NCBI GenBank assembly: GCA_964415605.1
Contig: CAYQBA010000126.1
Coordinates: 1 to 14,170, forward strand
DNA length: 14,170 bases
DNA from: UCB3 sp964415605
GTDB lineage: Bacteria; Chloroflexota; Anaerolineae; Epilineales; Epilineaceae
Direction of reading: 5' to 3'
The notes under the pieces are model-generated. The model was given only the letters and a program-made list of their open reading frames with translations. It had not been told where the DNA came from and ran no database searches. A program made the translations under genes and the position numbers. Positions 1 through 7,604 of the stretch are shown piece after piece. Numbering within the stretch: position 1 is the stretch's first letter; every line of letters begins with the position of its first letter.

Positions 1-93
1 GACACGGGCGACGATCGCGGCCGGACCGGCAAGCCGCACGGTGGCATCACGGGCGTCGCGCGACGGGCGGAGGCGGGCAAGCACGGCTCTCAT
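1..93 (-). CDS. Partial CDS (N-terminal 31 residues), possible D-aminoacyl-tRNA deacylase
   Basis: The sequence read from 93 down to the window edge is open for 31 codons and starts MRAVLARLRPSRDARDATVR. An AAGGAG ribosome binding site lies six bases before the ATG (positions 100-105), which fixes the start. The opening MRAVLxR and the later pattern of alternating hydrophobics resemble the first strands of D-aminoacyl-tRNA deacylase (Dtd, usually MRAVVQRV followed by a VTVxG strand). Here about eight extra residues would separate the two parts. Dtd frees tRNA from wrongly attached D-amino acids, so a place 30 bases downstream of three tRNA genes on the same strand would make sense. The identification rests on very few residues, and another small cytoplasmic protein is quite possible. 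That it is a real gene is much more certain than its name. Confidence 0.55.
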   Translation of the reverse strand, partial: MRAVLARLRPSRDARDATVRLAGPAAIVARV

Positions 94-122
94 GGCGATC
101 TCCTTGGCACGGGGTCCGGGCA

Positions 123-195
123 TGGGCCCACCAGGATTCGAACCTGGGACCAATCGATTATGAGTCGACTGCTCTCACCGCTGAGCTATGGGCCC
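123..195 (-). tRNA. tRNA-Ile2 (CAU anticodon, lysidine type)
   Basis: The minus strand folds into a complete 73-nt cloverleaf: acceptor GGGCCCA/TGGGCCC with discriminator A, a D-arm with AGCTCAGCGGTGAGAGC, an anticodon arm GTCGA-CTCATAA-TCGAT, and a T-arm with GGTTCGAATCC. The anticodon is CAT, which could mean Met or Ile2. The C4:G69 and C5:G68 acceptor pairs, together with the CGACTCATAATCG anticodon arm followed by TTGGTC, match the bacterial AUA-reading tRNA-Ile2, whose C34 is converted to lysidine by TilS. Elongator tRNA-Met usually has U4 and A5. The 3' CCA is not encoded. Ile2 is my preferred call; Met remains possible. Confidence 0.9.
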
Positions 196-205
196 CGAGG
201 GCGAG

Positions 206-276
<71 letters not shown>

Positions 277-278
277 AT

Positions 279-358
<80 letters not shown>

Positions 359-370
359 ATTCACCCCGCC

Positions 371-400
371 ATTATACGCCTCGGCTTCCGGCGCGGCCAA
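371..400 (-). promoter_or_regulatory. Sigma-70-type promoter of the tRNA cluster
   Basis: On the minus strand, TTGGCC (395-400, four of six matches to TTGACA) is followed after 18 bases by a perfect TATAAT (371-376). Transcription would start a few bases before the tRNA-Pro 5' end at 358. The -35 box lies only about ten bases past the stop codon of the upstream vWA gene. I see no strong terminator between them, only a 4-bp GGCG/CGCC stem, so some read-through into the tRNAs is possible. Confidence 0.75.
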
Positions 401-409
401 CGCCCGCGC

Positions 410-3400
410 TCACGGCCACGTCAGGTTCACGCACTTGATGGTGAACGCGATGCGCTCGTAGATCTGCGCGAGCTGCGCCGCGTCCGGCGCCTTGAAGAAG
501 TAGTCCGGCCGGCTGGCCAGCGTCTGCAGCAGGTCGACGTCGATGTCGGCGTCGGCGCCCAGCCCGATCGTGAAGACGTGCACCCCGGCCGCCTTGGCCC
601 GGTCCGCCGCCGCGATCACGGCGGCGTTCTCGACGCCCGTCGCGCGCCCGTCGGTCAGGAGGACGATCACGCGGTTGTTGGCCGGCACCCCGTTGGGGCC
701 CGTCAGCTCGGTCGTCGCGACGTCGAGGCCGAGGTCGATGCGCGTGCCCTGGAAGGTCCCGAGCCCGTCGAGCGCCGCGATGAGCACGCCGCGGTCGCGC
801 GTCAGCGGCTGCACGAGCGCGGCGGCCTCGTTGAAGCTGACGATCGCCGCGCGGTTGCCCTCGAGCGCGAGCAGGATCTCGACCGATCGCTTGGCCGCGT
901 CGACCGCCGCCGCCAGACGGCTGCGGCTCGGGTCCTCGGGGCGCGCCGGCTCGCGCATGCTGCCCGAGGTGTCCATGACGATGGCGACGTCCGCGCGGAT
1001 GACCGCATCCTCGCAGCGCTGGGCGAGCAGGACCGGCAAGAAGATCGGCGGCGGCGGCGTCGCCGTGTCGGTCGGCGTGGGCGTGTCCGTCGGGCGCGGC
1101 GTCGCCGTCGGGAACGGCGTGGGCGTGTTCGTGCGCGTCGGCGGCGCGCCGAGAACCCCGACCTCCGGTACCGGGAATCGGAGCCGCCCGGCACGGTCCA
1201 ACCCGTCGACGAACTCCGCCGCGGCGCCGGCGTTGGTCGGGTGCCGGCCGAGCTGCCGCGGCTCGACCTGGTAGGCCAGCGCCAGGCCGGCGAGCGGCAC
1301 GTCGGTCAGCGTCCAGGTCAAGGTCTGCCCGCTCACGGCCGGCGGCGGGCCCGCGCGCGGGCCGACGTAGCGCATGTTCGCCGGCAGGTCGTCGACGATC
1401 GTCATCGTCCGCGCCAGCACCGTCGCCGTCAGGCGCCGCGCGATCTCAGCGTAGATGGCCACGAGCTTGGAGCCGTCCGGCGCGTAGTAGCTGTCCTCCG
1501 GCGACGACGCCGCGCGCACCATGATCATCGGGTCGATGTCGCCGAACCCGATGGTGAACACCCGCACGCCCTGGGCCCGGGCGGCGGCGGCCGAGGACAG
1601 CACCGTGTCCGGGAAGTCGTCCTTGCCGTCGGTGAGCAGGATGACGATCGGCTGCATGCCCGGCCGCGCCCGTGGCCCGCCGAGCTCGGCCGTGCTGACC
1701 TGCAGCGCCGCCGCGATGTTCGTCCCGCCCAGCCCCTTCAGCCCGGCGATGGCCCGCTTGACCGCGGCGGCGTCCTGGGTCAGCGGCTGCACCAGGCTCG
1801 CGCCGTTGTTGAAGGCGACCACGCCGACGCGGTCGCGGGCGAAGTCGATCGAGTCGGCGAAGCTCAGGGCGGCCCGGATCGTGTCGGTGATCTTGTTGGT
1901 CTCGTTCATCGAGCCCGACCGGTCGATGGCCAGGACGATGTCGGCGCCCGGGGCCATGCTCGGGCAGTCGCCGCCGATCGACAGCGTGACCGTCACGGTG
2001 CCGCCGAGCTGCACGCTGGCCGGCGCGGCGCGCTTGTCGCCGCGCACCCGGCAAGCCCCGCGCCGGACCAGCGGCGGCTCGGGCGTCGCGGCCGGGTCCA
2101 CCGCCCACACCCGGATGGTGCCCGCCAGGCGATCGACGGTGTAGACCCGACCCGCGGCGTCGACGGTCAGGTCCGCCACGTCCGATGCCGCCGCCGAGTA
2201 GGCGCCGGCGTCCCACGCGGCCACCGCCGCGCCGTCCGGCGCGTGCTTGGTCACCACGCCGTCGGTCGTCAGCACGAACACGTGGTCGTCGGGTCCGACG
2301 GCGGCCCGGACGGGGATGCCGTCGACCGGCCACGTCGCGACGAGCGCCCGATCCTCGTACACGCCGATGGTCCGGGCCCAGCGGTTCACGCTGTACAGCC
2401 GCCCACGCGGATCGGCGGGCGGGGCCGCGATGTCCCCGACGAACGTCCAGCCCGCGCCGGCACGGTCCAGCGGCCAGTTGCCCGTCTCCTGGACCGTCCG
2501 GGTCACGCCGTACTCGCGCGCCGTGACGGCGGTGCTGTCGAGCAGCGTCAGCCGCCGCCCGCCGGCGTGACCGGCGAGGGCCGTCAGCCAGTAGGTGTCG
2601 CGGCCGCGCCGCAGGCGCAGCGTGTTGGAGAGCGTGCCGTCGGCGCGCAGCCGCGACAGCCACGTCGGCTCGCCCACCAGCGCCTCGCCGCGGGCGTTGA
2701 CGGCGATGTCGACGGGCTCGAACAGCCGCTGCGGCGTCAGCCGCGGCCGCCACTGCGCCTGCGGCACGCCGTCCGTCCCGAAGGCCTGCACGCGCGGCCA
2801 GCCATCGAGGACCCAGATCCGGCCGTCGGCCCCGGCGTGGATGGCGTGGGGGCGATTCAAGCGGCCGGGCGGGTAGTTCAGCAGCGGCCACTCGGCGGCC
2901 ACGACGCCCTCGCGCGGGCGCCACGCCCAGGCCACGATGCCGTGCCAGTCGCGCGCGTCGTCGGCGCGGCTGGCGTAGATCGCGTTGCCGGTCAGGATCG
3001 CGACGCCCTGCAGGTCGTCGAGGTAGAGCGCCTGCCGGCTGACGGTCTCGCCGGCCGTGTACCACAGGAGCGCCTTGCGCGACTGGACGTACAGGTCGCC
3101 GTTCTCGTCGGCCGCCACGTCGCGCGGGGCCAGCTCGAGGTTCGGCTGGGGCAGCGTGAACACCATCTTCCCGTCGGGCGCGTACACGAACACGGCGCTC
3201 GCCGATGGGTCCGCCACGTACACCCGGCCATCCGAACCGACGTCGACGCCCCGCGGGTCGGTGAGCGCGGCCCAGCGGCCGGTCACCGACCCGTCGGCGG
3301 CCAGCACCACCACCTCGTCGCTCTCCGGCGACGTCACATACACCTTGCCGGCGCGGGCGGCGATGCCCCACGGTGCGCCGAGCCCCGGCACGGTCCAGGC

Positions 3401-3856
3401 ATCCAGCGGCTGCCCGTCGGCGGCGAGCACCACGATCCGCCGGTTGCCGGTGTCCGCCACGAACACGCGCCCGCCATCCACCGCCACGTCCTGAGGATCG
3501 CGCAGCTCGCCAGGGCCCGATCCCTTGCGTCCCCACGCCTGCTGGAACACGCCCCGCCGGTCGAACACCTCGACGCGGTGGTTGCCGCGGTCCGCCACGT
3601 ACACCGCCGCCGGCGTGACATCGATGCCCGCCGGATACAGCACGGCGCCCGGTGCGCTCTGCTGGGTCGTGCCGTCCCAGGTGTCGACCAGGGCGTAGGC
3701 CTCGCGGAGCGTCGATTGCGCGGCGATGGGCGCGCCGAGGCCGCCGGCCGCCAGCATGGCGACGGCCATTCCGAGGGTGGCGATCCCCGCGCCGACGGCG
3801 ACGGCGCGCGCGCCGGGCAGGCCTGGGTGCGCGAGGCGATGTGCGGAACGCGGCAT
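410..3856 (-). CDS. Secreted NHL beta-propeller / vWA / DUF11-like / vWA protein
   Basis: This 1148-residue exported protein starts at the ATG at 3856, six bases after GGAGG (CCGAGGAGGTTCCCC). The 28-residue upstream extension of the open frame is Arg/Pro-rich and has no such site. Residues 1-46 look like a Sec signal peptide. Residues about 50-595 hold NHL-type propeller blades (VYVADRGNHRVEVF, VFVADTGNRRIVVL), enough for roughly two six-bladed propellers. Then come C-x28-C (about 601-631), vWA1 with MIDAS DRSGS (D645), GGTNI and LLTDG, the second half of a DUF11-like sandwich (VDDLPANM, LTWTL; about 815-900), a Thr/Pro linker (902-937), IFLPVLL, and vWA2 (DTSGS at 962, GTRIDLG, LLTDG) closed by a C-terminal Cys. 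It probably binds a ligand or partner through metal-dependent sites outside the cell; the target is unknown. It lies 68 bases behind its paralog at 3925-7401 with no promoter visible between them. Confidence 0.93.
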   Translation of the reverse strand: MPRSAHRLAHPGLPGARAVAVGAGIATLGMAVAMLAAGGLGAPIAAQSTLREAYALVDTWDGTTQQSAPGAVLYPAGIDVTPAAVYVADRGNHRVEVFDRRGVFQQAWGRKGSGPGELRDPQDVAVDGGRVFVADTGNRRIVVLAADGQPLDAWTVPGLGAPWGIAARAGKVYVTSPESDEVVVLAADGSVTGRWAALTDPRGVDVGSDGRVYVADPSASAVFVYAPDGKMVFTLPQPNLELAPRDVAADENGDLYVQSRKALLWYTAGETVSRQALYLDDLQGVAILTGNAIYASRADDARDWHGIVAWAWRPREGVVAAEWPLLNYPPGRLNRPHAIHAGADGRIWVLDGWPRVQAFGTDGVPQAQWRPRLTPQRLFEPVDIAVNARGEALVGEPTWLSRLRADGTLSNTLRLRRGRDTYWLTALAGHAGGRRLTLLDSTAVTAREYGVTRTVQETGNWPLDRAGAGWTFVGDIAAPPADPRGRLYSVNRWARTIGVYEDRALVATWPVDGIPVRAAVGPDDHVFVLTTDGVVTKHAPDGAAVAAWDAGAYSAAASDVADLTVDAAGRVYTVDRLAGTIRVWAVDPAATPEPPLVRRGACRVRGDKRAAPASVQLGGTVTVTLSIGGDCPSMAPGADIVLAIDRSGSMNETNKITDTIRAALSFADSIDFARDRVGVVAFNNGASLVQPLTQDAAAVKRAIAGLKGLGGTNIAAALQVSTAELGGPRARPGMQPIVILLTDGKDDFPDTVLSSAAAARAQGVRVFTIGFGDIDPMIMVRAASSPEDSYYAPDGSKLVAIYAEIARRLTATVLARTMTIVDDLPANMRYVGPRAGPPPAVSGQTLTWTLTDVPLAGLALAYQVEPRQLGRHPTNAGAAAEFVDGLDRAGRLRFPVPEVGVLGAPPTRTNTPTPFPTATPRPTDTPTPTDTATPPPPIFLPVLLAQRCEDAVIRADVAIVMDTSGSMREPARPEDPSRSRLAAAVDAAKRSVEILLALEGNRAAIVSFNEAAALVQPLTRDRGVLIAALDGLGTFQGTRIDLGLDVATTELTGPNGVPANNRVIVLLTDGRATGVENAAVIAAADRAKAAGVHVFTIGLGADADIDVDLLQTLASRPDYFFKAPDAAQLAQIYERIAFTIKCVNLTWP
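1040..1150 (-). repeat. Thr/Pro linker coding repeat of the 410-3856 gene
   Basis: This stretch encodes the low-complexity linker TNTPTPFPTATPRPTDTPTP and its continuation, using degenerate GGCGTG/GTCGGC-type units on the plus strand. It is a flexible extracellular spacer between the DUF11-like sandwich and the second vWA domain. Equivalent tracts occur in the other three large genes, so these segments are likely sites of slippage or recombination between paralogs. Confidence 0.7.
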
Positions 3857-3924
3857 GGGGAACCTCCTCGGTCCACGCGGGTGGCGCTGGCCCCGGCCCG
3901 CCGGCCGAGGGTGGCTGGCCGGCG

Positions 3925-6900
3925 TCACGGCACCACGCACGGCAGGTCGCGCGCGATCGCCGTGTAGATGCGCGCCAGGTCTTCGGCGTTGGGCGTGAGC
4001 ACCAGCTGGTCGGGGCCACTCGCGACGCGCGCCAGGAGCCCGGCGTCGACGTCGGCGCCCAGGCCGATGGCGTACACCCAGGCCCCGGCCGCCCGAAGGT
4101 CCATCGCCGCGGCCGCGACCGCGTCGTCGGTCGTTCCGGTCGGCCGGCCGTCGGTGAGGACGATCGCGACCGGCAGGTTCGCCGCCGAATGCCCCGCGCC
4201 GGCGAGGGCCTCGCCGGCGTGCCGCAGGCCCAGGTCGATGCGGGTGCCCGGCCCTTGGGGCAGCCCCGCCAACGCCGCGCGCAGCGCCGCCCCGTCACGC
4301 GTCAGACCGAGCCGGATGTCCGCCACGCTGTTGAAGCCGATGATCGCCGCGGCGTCGCCCCCCGCCAGGTCCAGGAGGCCGACGAACTGGCCGGCCGCGT
4401 CCACCGCCGCCGCGAGCTTGGTGCGCCCGGCCGGCGTGCGGTCCAGCATGCTGTCCGACGTGTCGACCACCAGCGCCACGTCGACGTGCTGCCGCCGCGC
4501 CAGGCAGACGTCCTTGCGGGCCAGCGGCAGGTAGATCGGGCGCGGCGGCAGCGTCGGCGCCGGCGTAATGCTGGGGGAGGGGGTCGGCGTGGGCGTGGCC
4601 GTCGGCACCGATGTCGGCGACGCTGCCGCGGTGGGCGTCGGCGTCTCCGTCGGAGGCGGCGTGCCGGTGATGGCCACGACGATCACCTCGGGGATCGGGA
4701 ACGGCACCCGCGCGCGGCGCCCGAACCCATCGGTGCCGTCGCCCACGGCGAACACGTTGGTCGGGTGCGTGCCGGTCTCGAGCGGGCGGATGCGGTAGGT
4801 CAGCACCGTTCCGGACAACGGGATGTCCGCGAGCTGCCACACCAGCGTCTGACCGTTGACCGCGCTGGGCGGCGGCGCGGCGCTGCCGGCCACGTAGGCC
4901 ATGTTGGCGGGCAGCTCGTCGGTGATGGTCAGCGCCGCGAACAGCACGCTTGCGGCGATGCGCCGGGCGATGGCGCGGTACACGCCCGACAGGTCGTCGA
5001 ACGTCGGGGCGAAGTAGTAGTCGCCCGGTCCGGAAGCCAGCGCGCGCAAGAGCGTCTCGTTGACGCCGTTGCCCGCCCCGATGGTGATCAGCCGCGCGCC
5101 CTCGAGCTTGGCCTGGTCCGCGGCGCGCGCGGCGGCCACCGGGTCCGATCCACCGTCGGTGAGCAGGATGATCACCGACGCCGCCGAAGCGCGCCGCCGC
5201 GGACCCGTCAGCTCGCGCCGGGCTTCGTCGATCCCGGCGGCGATGTTGGTGCCGCCGCCCGCCTGCAGCCCGGCCAGCGCCCGGCGGATGTTCGACGCGT
5301 TGCCGGTCAGCGGCTGGATGACCAGGGCCGCCTGGTTGAAGCCGACCAGCGCCACCCGGTCCTGCCCCAGGTCCATCAAGTCCACGAACGCGTTGGCCGC
5401 GTCCTTGGCGGCGGCGATGCCCGGCCCGAGCATCGAGCCCGAGTGGTCGATCACCAGGGCCACGTCCACCCGGCCGCGGACCGCGGGGCAGTCGCCGCTC
5501 ACCGCCAGCGTGATCGTCGTCTCGTCGCCGAGGTTCAGGCGGGTGGGGCTGGCGGACTTGTCACCGGATGCACGGCACGCGGGCTCGAAGTCCGGCACCA
5601 CGCCGGGCGCCCCTTGCGGGTCGACCGCGTACACCCGGACCGCGTCCAGGGCGCTGTCGGCCACCAGCACACGGCCGCCGGCGTCGACCGCGAGGTCTCG
5701 CGCTCCCGAGTCCGGATCGGCCGGGTCGATCGCCGCCCATGCGGCTCGCAGGTCCCCCGCCGCGTCGTACTTCAGCACCCATCCGAACCAGTTGAGCACG
5801 TAGGCGTTGCCGGCCGCATCGGACGCCACGCGGACCGGCCGCCCGGGCACCGCCCACGATGCCGTGCGCGCGCCGGTGTCCGCCCGCCGCCGTTCGAGCG
5901 TGTCGGCGCTGCGGTTGACCATCCAGTATGCATCCGGACCCGCCGGCGCCAGATCCCACATCTGCGCGGCCGTGCCCGGCGCGGGCCGGAACGACCACTC
6001 GCCGCGCGCGGCGCCCTGTCCGTCGAGCAGCCGGACGCGCTGGCCGCCGAGGTCGAGCACGGCCAACCGGTCGCCAGCCGCCGCGTAGTCCACCGCCACC
6101 GCCCACGCGTAGTCACCGCCGGCGACCGGCAACGCCTGCTGCCAGGCCAGCGCGCCGTCGGCGCCGATCCGGGCGACGTCGCCGTCCGCCACCGCCACCA
6201 TGCCACCATCGGGCAGCGGCGCCATGTCCTCCAGCCGCCCGGCCGGCATCTGCCGCACGGCCGCGCCGTCCGTGTTGAGCACCTGGACTCGGGGCCAGCG
6301 GTCGGCGAGCAGGGCGGCCTCGGCGCCGCCCGCCGCGGGGATGCCCGCGACCCGGAACGGTGCCTCGATCCGCCCGAGCGGCGCGGGCACCCCGCCCCAC
6401 TCCGGGCGATCCGCGGGCGGCGCGGGCGGGCTGCCCTCCCAGCGGCGCACGCCATGGAACGCGCGGGCGAGGTCGCGGAACGTGGCGTACACGACCGTGC
6501 GGCCACGGGCGTCGCGGTTGACCGCGACGCCCGCCGCGCCGACGAGGTCGAGGCCGCCCACGGTCGGGAGGCCGGTCTGGTTGTCGTGGCGCCCGATGCG
6601 GTCGTCGGCCCGCACCGCGAACAGGTCGCCCGTGGCGGGATCGACGTCGACGTCGAGCGGGGAAGCGGGCAGGACCGCCGACTCGTCGACCTGGTCACCC
6701 CGGTCCGGCGCGGCTTGCCAGACGACGAGCCGGTCGTTGCCGCTGTCCGCCACTACGAGCCGGCCGTCGGCCATGACGGCCGCGCCTTGCGGCCGGTTCA
6801 GCTGGCCAACCCCGCCGCCGAAGCCGCCCCATGTCGCGACGGCCGGGCGGCTGCCATCGCTGTTGAAGCGCGCGATCCGGCTCGCGGTGTTCTCGACGAC

Positions 6901-7401
6901 ATAGATGGTCCCGGACTCGCCCGCCGCGATGCCCCACGGCCCGCCCAGGCCGGTCCACTCCCCGACGTAGGCGCCGTCGACCGTGTAGATGGCCACCCGA
7001 TCGGCGCCGAAGTCGGTGACGAAGACCAGCGAGCCCTGCACGGCCACGTCGCGCGGGTCGACGAGCCCGGCCGGCGCCGGCCCGGCGCCGGCGAGTGTCC
7101 GGACGAACGTCCCCTCGCCGGTGAAGACCTGCACCCGGGCATTGCCCTGGTCGACGAGGTAGACGAGCAGCGTGCCGTCGAACGGGTCGACGTCGATGTC
7201 GATCCCGCCGGGATCGAGGAACGCCTCGTCCGGCAGGGCCGCCGCGTTGGTCCGCCATGTGGCGGACAGGCGGTAGGCCTCGCTGGGCGCCGCGCCGGCC
7301 GCCGGCGGGAGGCCGTGCCCGAGGAGCACCGCCGCCACCAGGAACGCGGCGACCGCGCGGCGCATCGGGTGCACGTAGGGTGACGACGTGTGCGTGTTCA
7401 T
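3925..7401 (-). CDS. Secreted NHL beta-propeller / vWA / DUF11-like / vWA protein (tandem paralog)
   Basis: This protein has 1158 residues. The ATG at 7401 follows GGGAG by six bases. A second Met at residue 13 lacks a ribosome binding site but directly precedes the Sec signal core (RRAVAAFLVAAVLLG), which probably ends near AAGAA. Residues about 45-600 are NHL-like blades (YLVDQGNARVQVF, LVVADSGNDRLVVW). Next come C-x28-C (about 609-638), vWA1 (DHSGS, D652; GGTNI; LLTDG), the DUF11-like second half (TDELPANM, LVWQL, HPTN), a Thr/Pro linker (about 907-960), IYLPLAR, and vWA2 (DTSDS, D980; GTRIDLG; LTDGRPTG) ending PCVVP. The order of parts and many matching segments (for example RWPRVQ, and VNRxA before the last blades) show that it and 410-3856 arose by duplication. 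A TATAAT promoter precedes it, and 410-3856 is probably its operon partner. The ligand is unknown. Confidence 0.93.
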   Translation of the reverse strand: MNTHTSSPYVHPMRRAVAAFLVAAVLLGHGLPPAAGAAPSEAYRLSATWRTNAAALPDEAFLDPGGIDIDVDPFDGTLLVYLVDQGNARVQVFTGEGTFVRTLAGAGPAPAGLVDPRDVAVQGSLVFVTDFGADRVAIYTVDGAYVGEWTGLGGPWGIAAGESGTIYVVENTASRIARFNSDGSRPAVATWGGFGGGVGQLNRPQGAAVMADGRLVVADSGNDRLVVWQAAPDRGDQVDESAVLPASPLDVDVDPATGDLFAVRADDRIGRHDNQTGLPTVGGLDLVGAAGVAVNRDARGRTVVYATFRDLARAFHGVRRWEGSPPAPPADRPEWGGVPAPLGRIEAPFRVAGIPAAGGAEAALLADRWPRVQVLNTDGAAVRQMPAGRLEDMAPLPDGGMVAVADGDVARIGADGALAWQQALPVAGGDYAWAVAVDYAAAGDRLAVLDLGGQRVRLLDGQGAARGEWSFRPAPGTAAQMWDLAPAGPDAYWMVNRSADTLERRRADTGARTASWAVPGRPVRVASDAAGNAYVLNWFGWVLKYDAAGDLRAAWAAIDPADPDSGARDLAVDAGGRVLVADSALDAVRVYAVDPQGAPGVVPDFEPACRASGDKSASPTRLNLGDETTITLAVSGDCPAVRGRVDVALVIDHSGSMLGPGIAAAKDAANAFVDLMDLGQDRVALVGFNQAALVIQPLTGNASNIRRALAGLQAGGGTNIAAGIDEARRELTGPRRRASAASVIILLTDGGSDPVAAARAADQAKLEGARLITIGAGNGVNETLLRALASGPGDYYFAPTFDDLSGVYRAIARRIAASVLFAALTITDELPANMAYVAGSAAPPPSAVNGQTLVWQLADIPLSGTVLTYRIRPLETGTHPTNVFAVGDGTDGFGRRARVPFPIPEVIVVAITGTPPPTETPTPTAAASPTSVPTATPTPTPSPSITPAPTLPPRPIYLPLARKDVCLARRQHVDVALVVDTSDSMLDRTPAGRTKLAAAVDAAGQFVGLLDLAGGDAAAIIGFNSVADIRLGLTRDGAALRAALAGLPQGPGTRIDLGLRHAGEALAGAGHSAANLPVAIVLTDGRPTGTTDDAVAAAAMDLRAAGAWVYAIGLGADVDAGLLARVASGPDQLVLTPNAEDLARIYTAIARDLPCVVP
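4560..4670 (-). repeat. Thr/Pro linker coding repeat of the 3925-7401 gene
   Basis: This encodes a low-complexity Thr/Pro/Ser spacer (TPPPTETPTPTAAASPTS, then PTATPTPTPSPS) ahead of the IYLPLAR motif. On the plus strand it appears as GGCGTGGGCGTGGCCGTCGG-type degenerate units. Its role is as a flexible extracellular hinge before the second vWA domain. Confidence 0.7.
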
Positions 7402-7432
7402 CGACGGCTCCCGGGCGTTCGGCAGGTGTTCA

Positions 7433-7455
7433 CGACGGGCCCATTATACCCGTCG
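7433..7455 (-). promoter_or_regulatory. Promoter -10 box inside an inverted repeat (possible operator) for 3925-7401
   Basis: On the minus strand, TATAAT lies at 7443-7448, 41 bases upstream of the ATG at 7401. It is flanked by a perfect 7-bp inverted repeat, cgacggg (7433-7439) and cccgtcg (7449-7455), with a 9-base centre. No good -35 box is seen 16-18 bases upstream (GGGTGA at best). A palindrome centred on the -10 box of a promoter with a poor -35 is what an operator could look like; this function is an inference. Confidence 0.6.
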
Positions 7456-7508
7456 CGACCGCGTCTCACCCTGTGGCGGATGGGGTCCCTAGGCGGCCCC
7501 GCGGCCCG

Positions 7509-7561
7509 CGGCCCATGGCCGCCGGGCCGGCGCATGCCGGTGGGTCGGCGGCCATGGGCCG
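7509..7561 (-). terminator. Long GC-rich hairpin between two vWA genes
   Basis: Positions 7509-7524 are perfectly complementary to 7546-7561 (16 bp, core ggcccatggccgcc). The enclosed segment contains a further 5-bp hairpin (ccggc 7527-7531, gccgg 7536-7540). It lies just past the 7605-9839 gene, beyond a first hairpin at 7561-7591, and before the promoter of 3925-7401. There is no U-tract, so it is not a classical intrinsic terminator. It could act as a 3' stability element or a Rho-type barrier. Confidence 0.5.
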
Positions 7562-7591
7562 GGCCGGGTGGGGGCGCGCCCCACCCGGCCC
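7561..7591 (-). terminator. GC-rich hairpin directly downstream of the 7605-9839 gene
   Basis: Perfect 13-bp arms, gggccgggtgggg (7561-7573) and ccccacccggccc (7579-7591), enclose a 5-base loop. It begins 13 bases after the stop codon at 7605, the usual place for a transcription end. No run of U follows in the minus-strand transcript. Confidence 0.6.
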
Positions 7592-7604
7592 GGTGCTCAC
7601 GCGC

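Noticed and set aside
123..195. Elongator tRNA-Met for the CAU tRNA
   Set aside because: The C4:G69 and C5:G68 acceptor pairs and the CGACTCATAATCG arm fit tRNA-Ile2 better. Met is kept as a minor alternative.
578..7383. Very long plus-strand open frames opposite the vWA genes (about 1130 and 1240 codons)
   Set aside because: They are Arg/Gly/His/Val-rich, show no domains, signal peptides or ribosome binding sites, and lie antisense to genes with clear NHL and vWA motifs. Such frames arise in GC-rich DNA.
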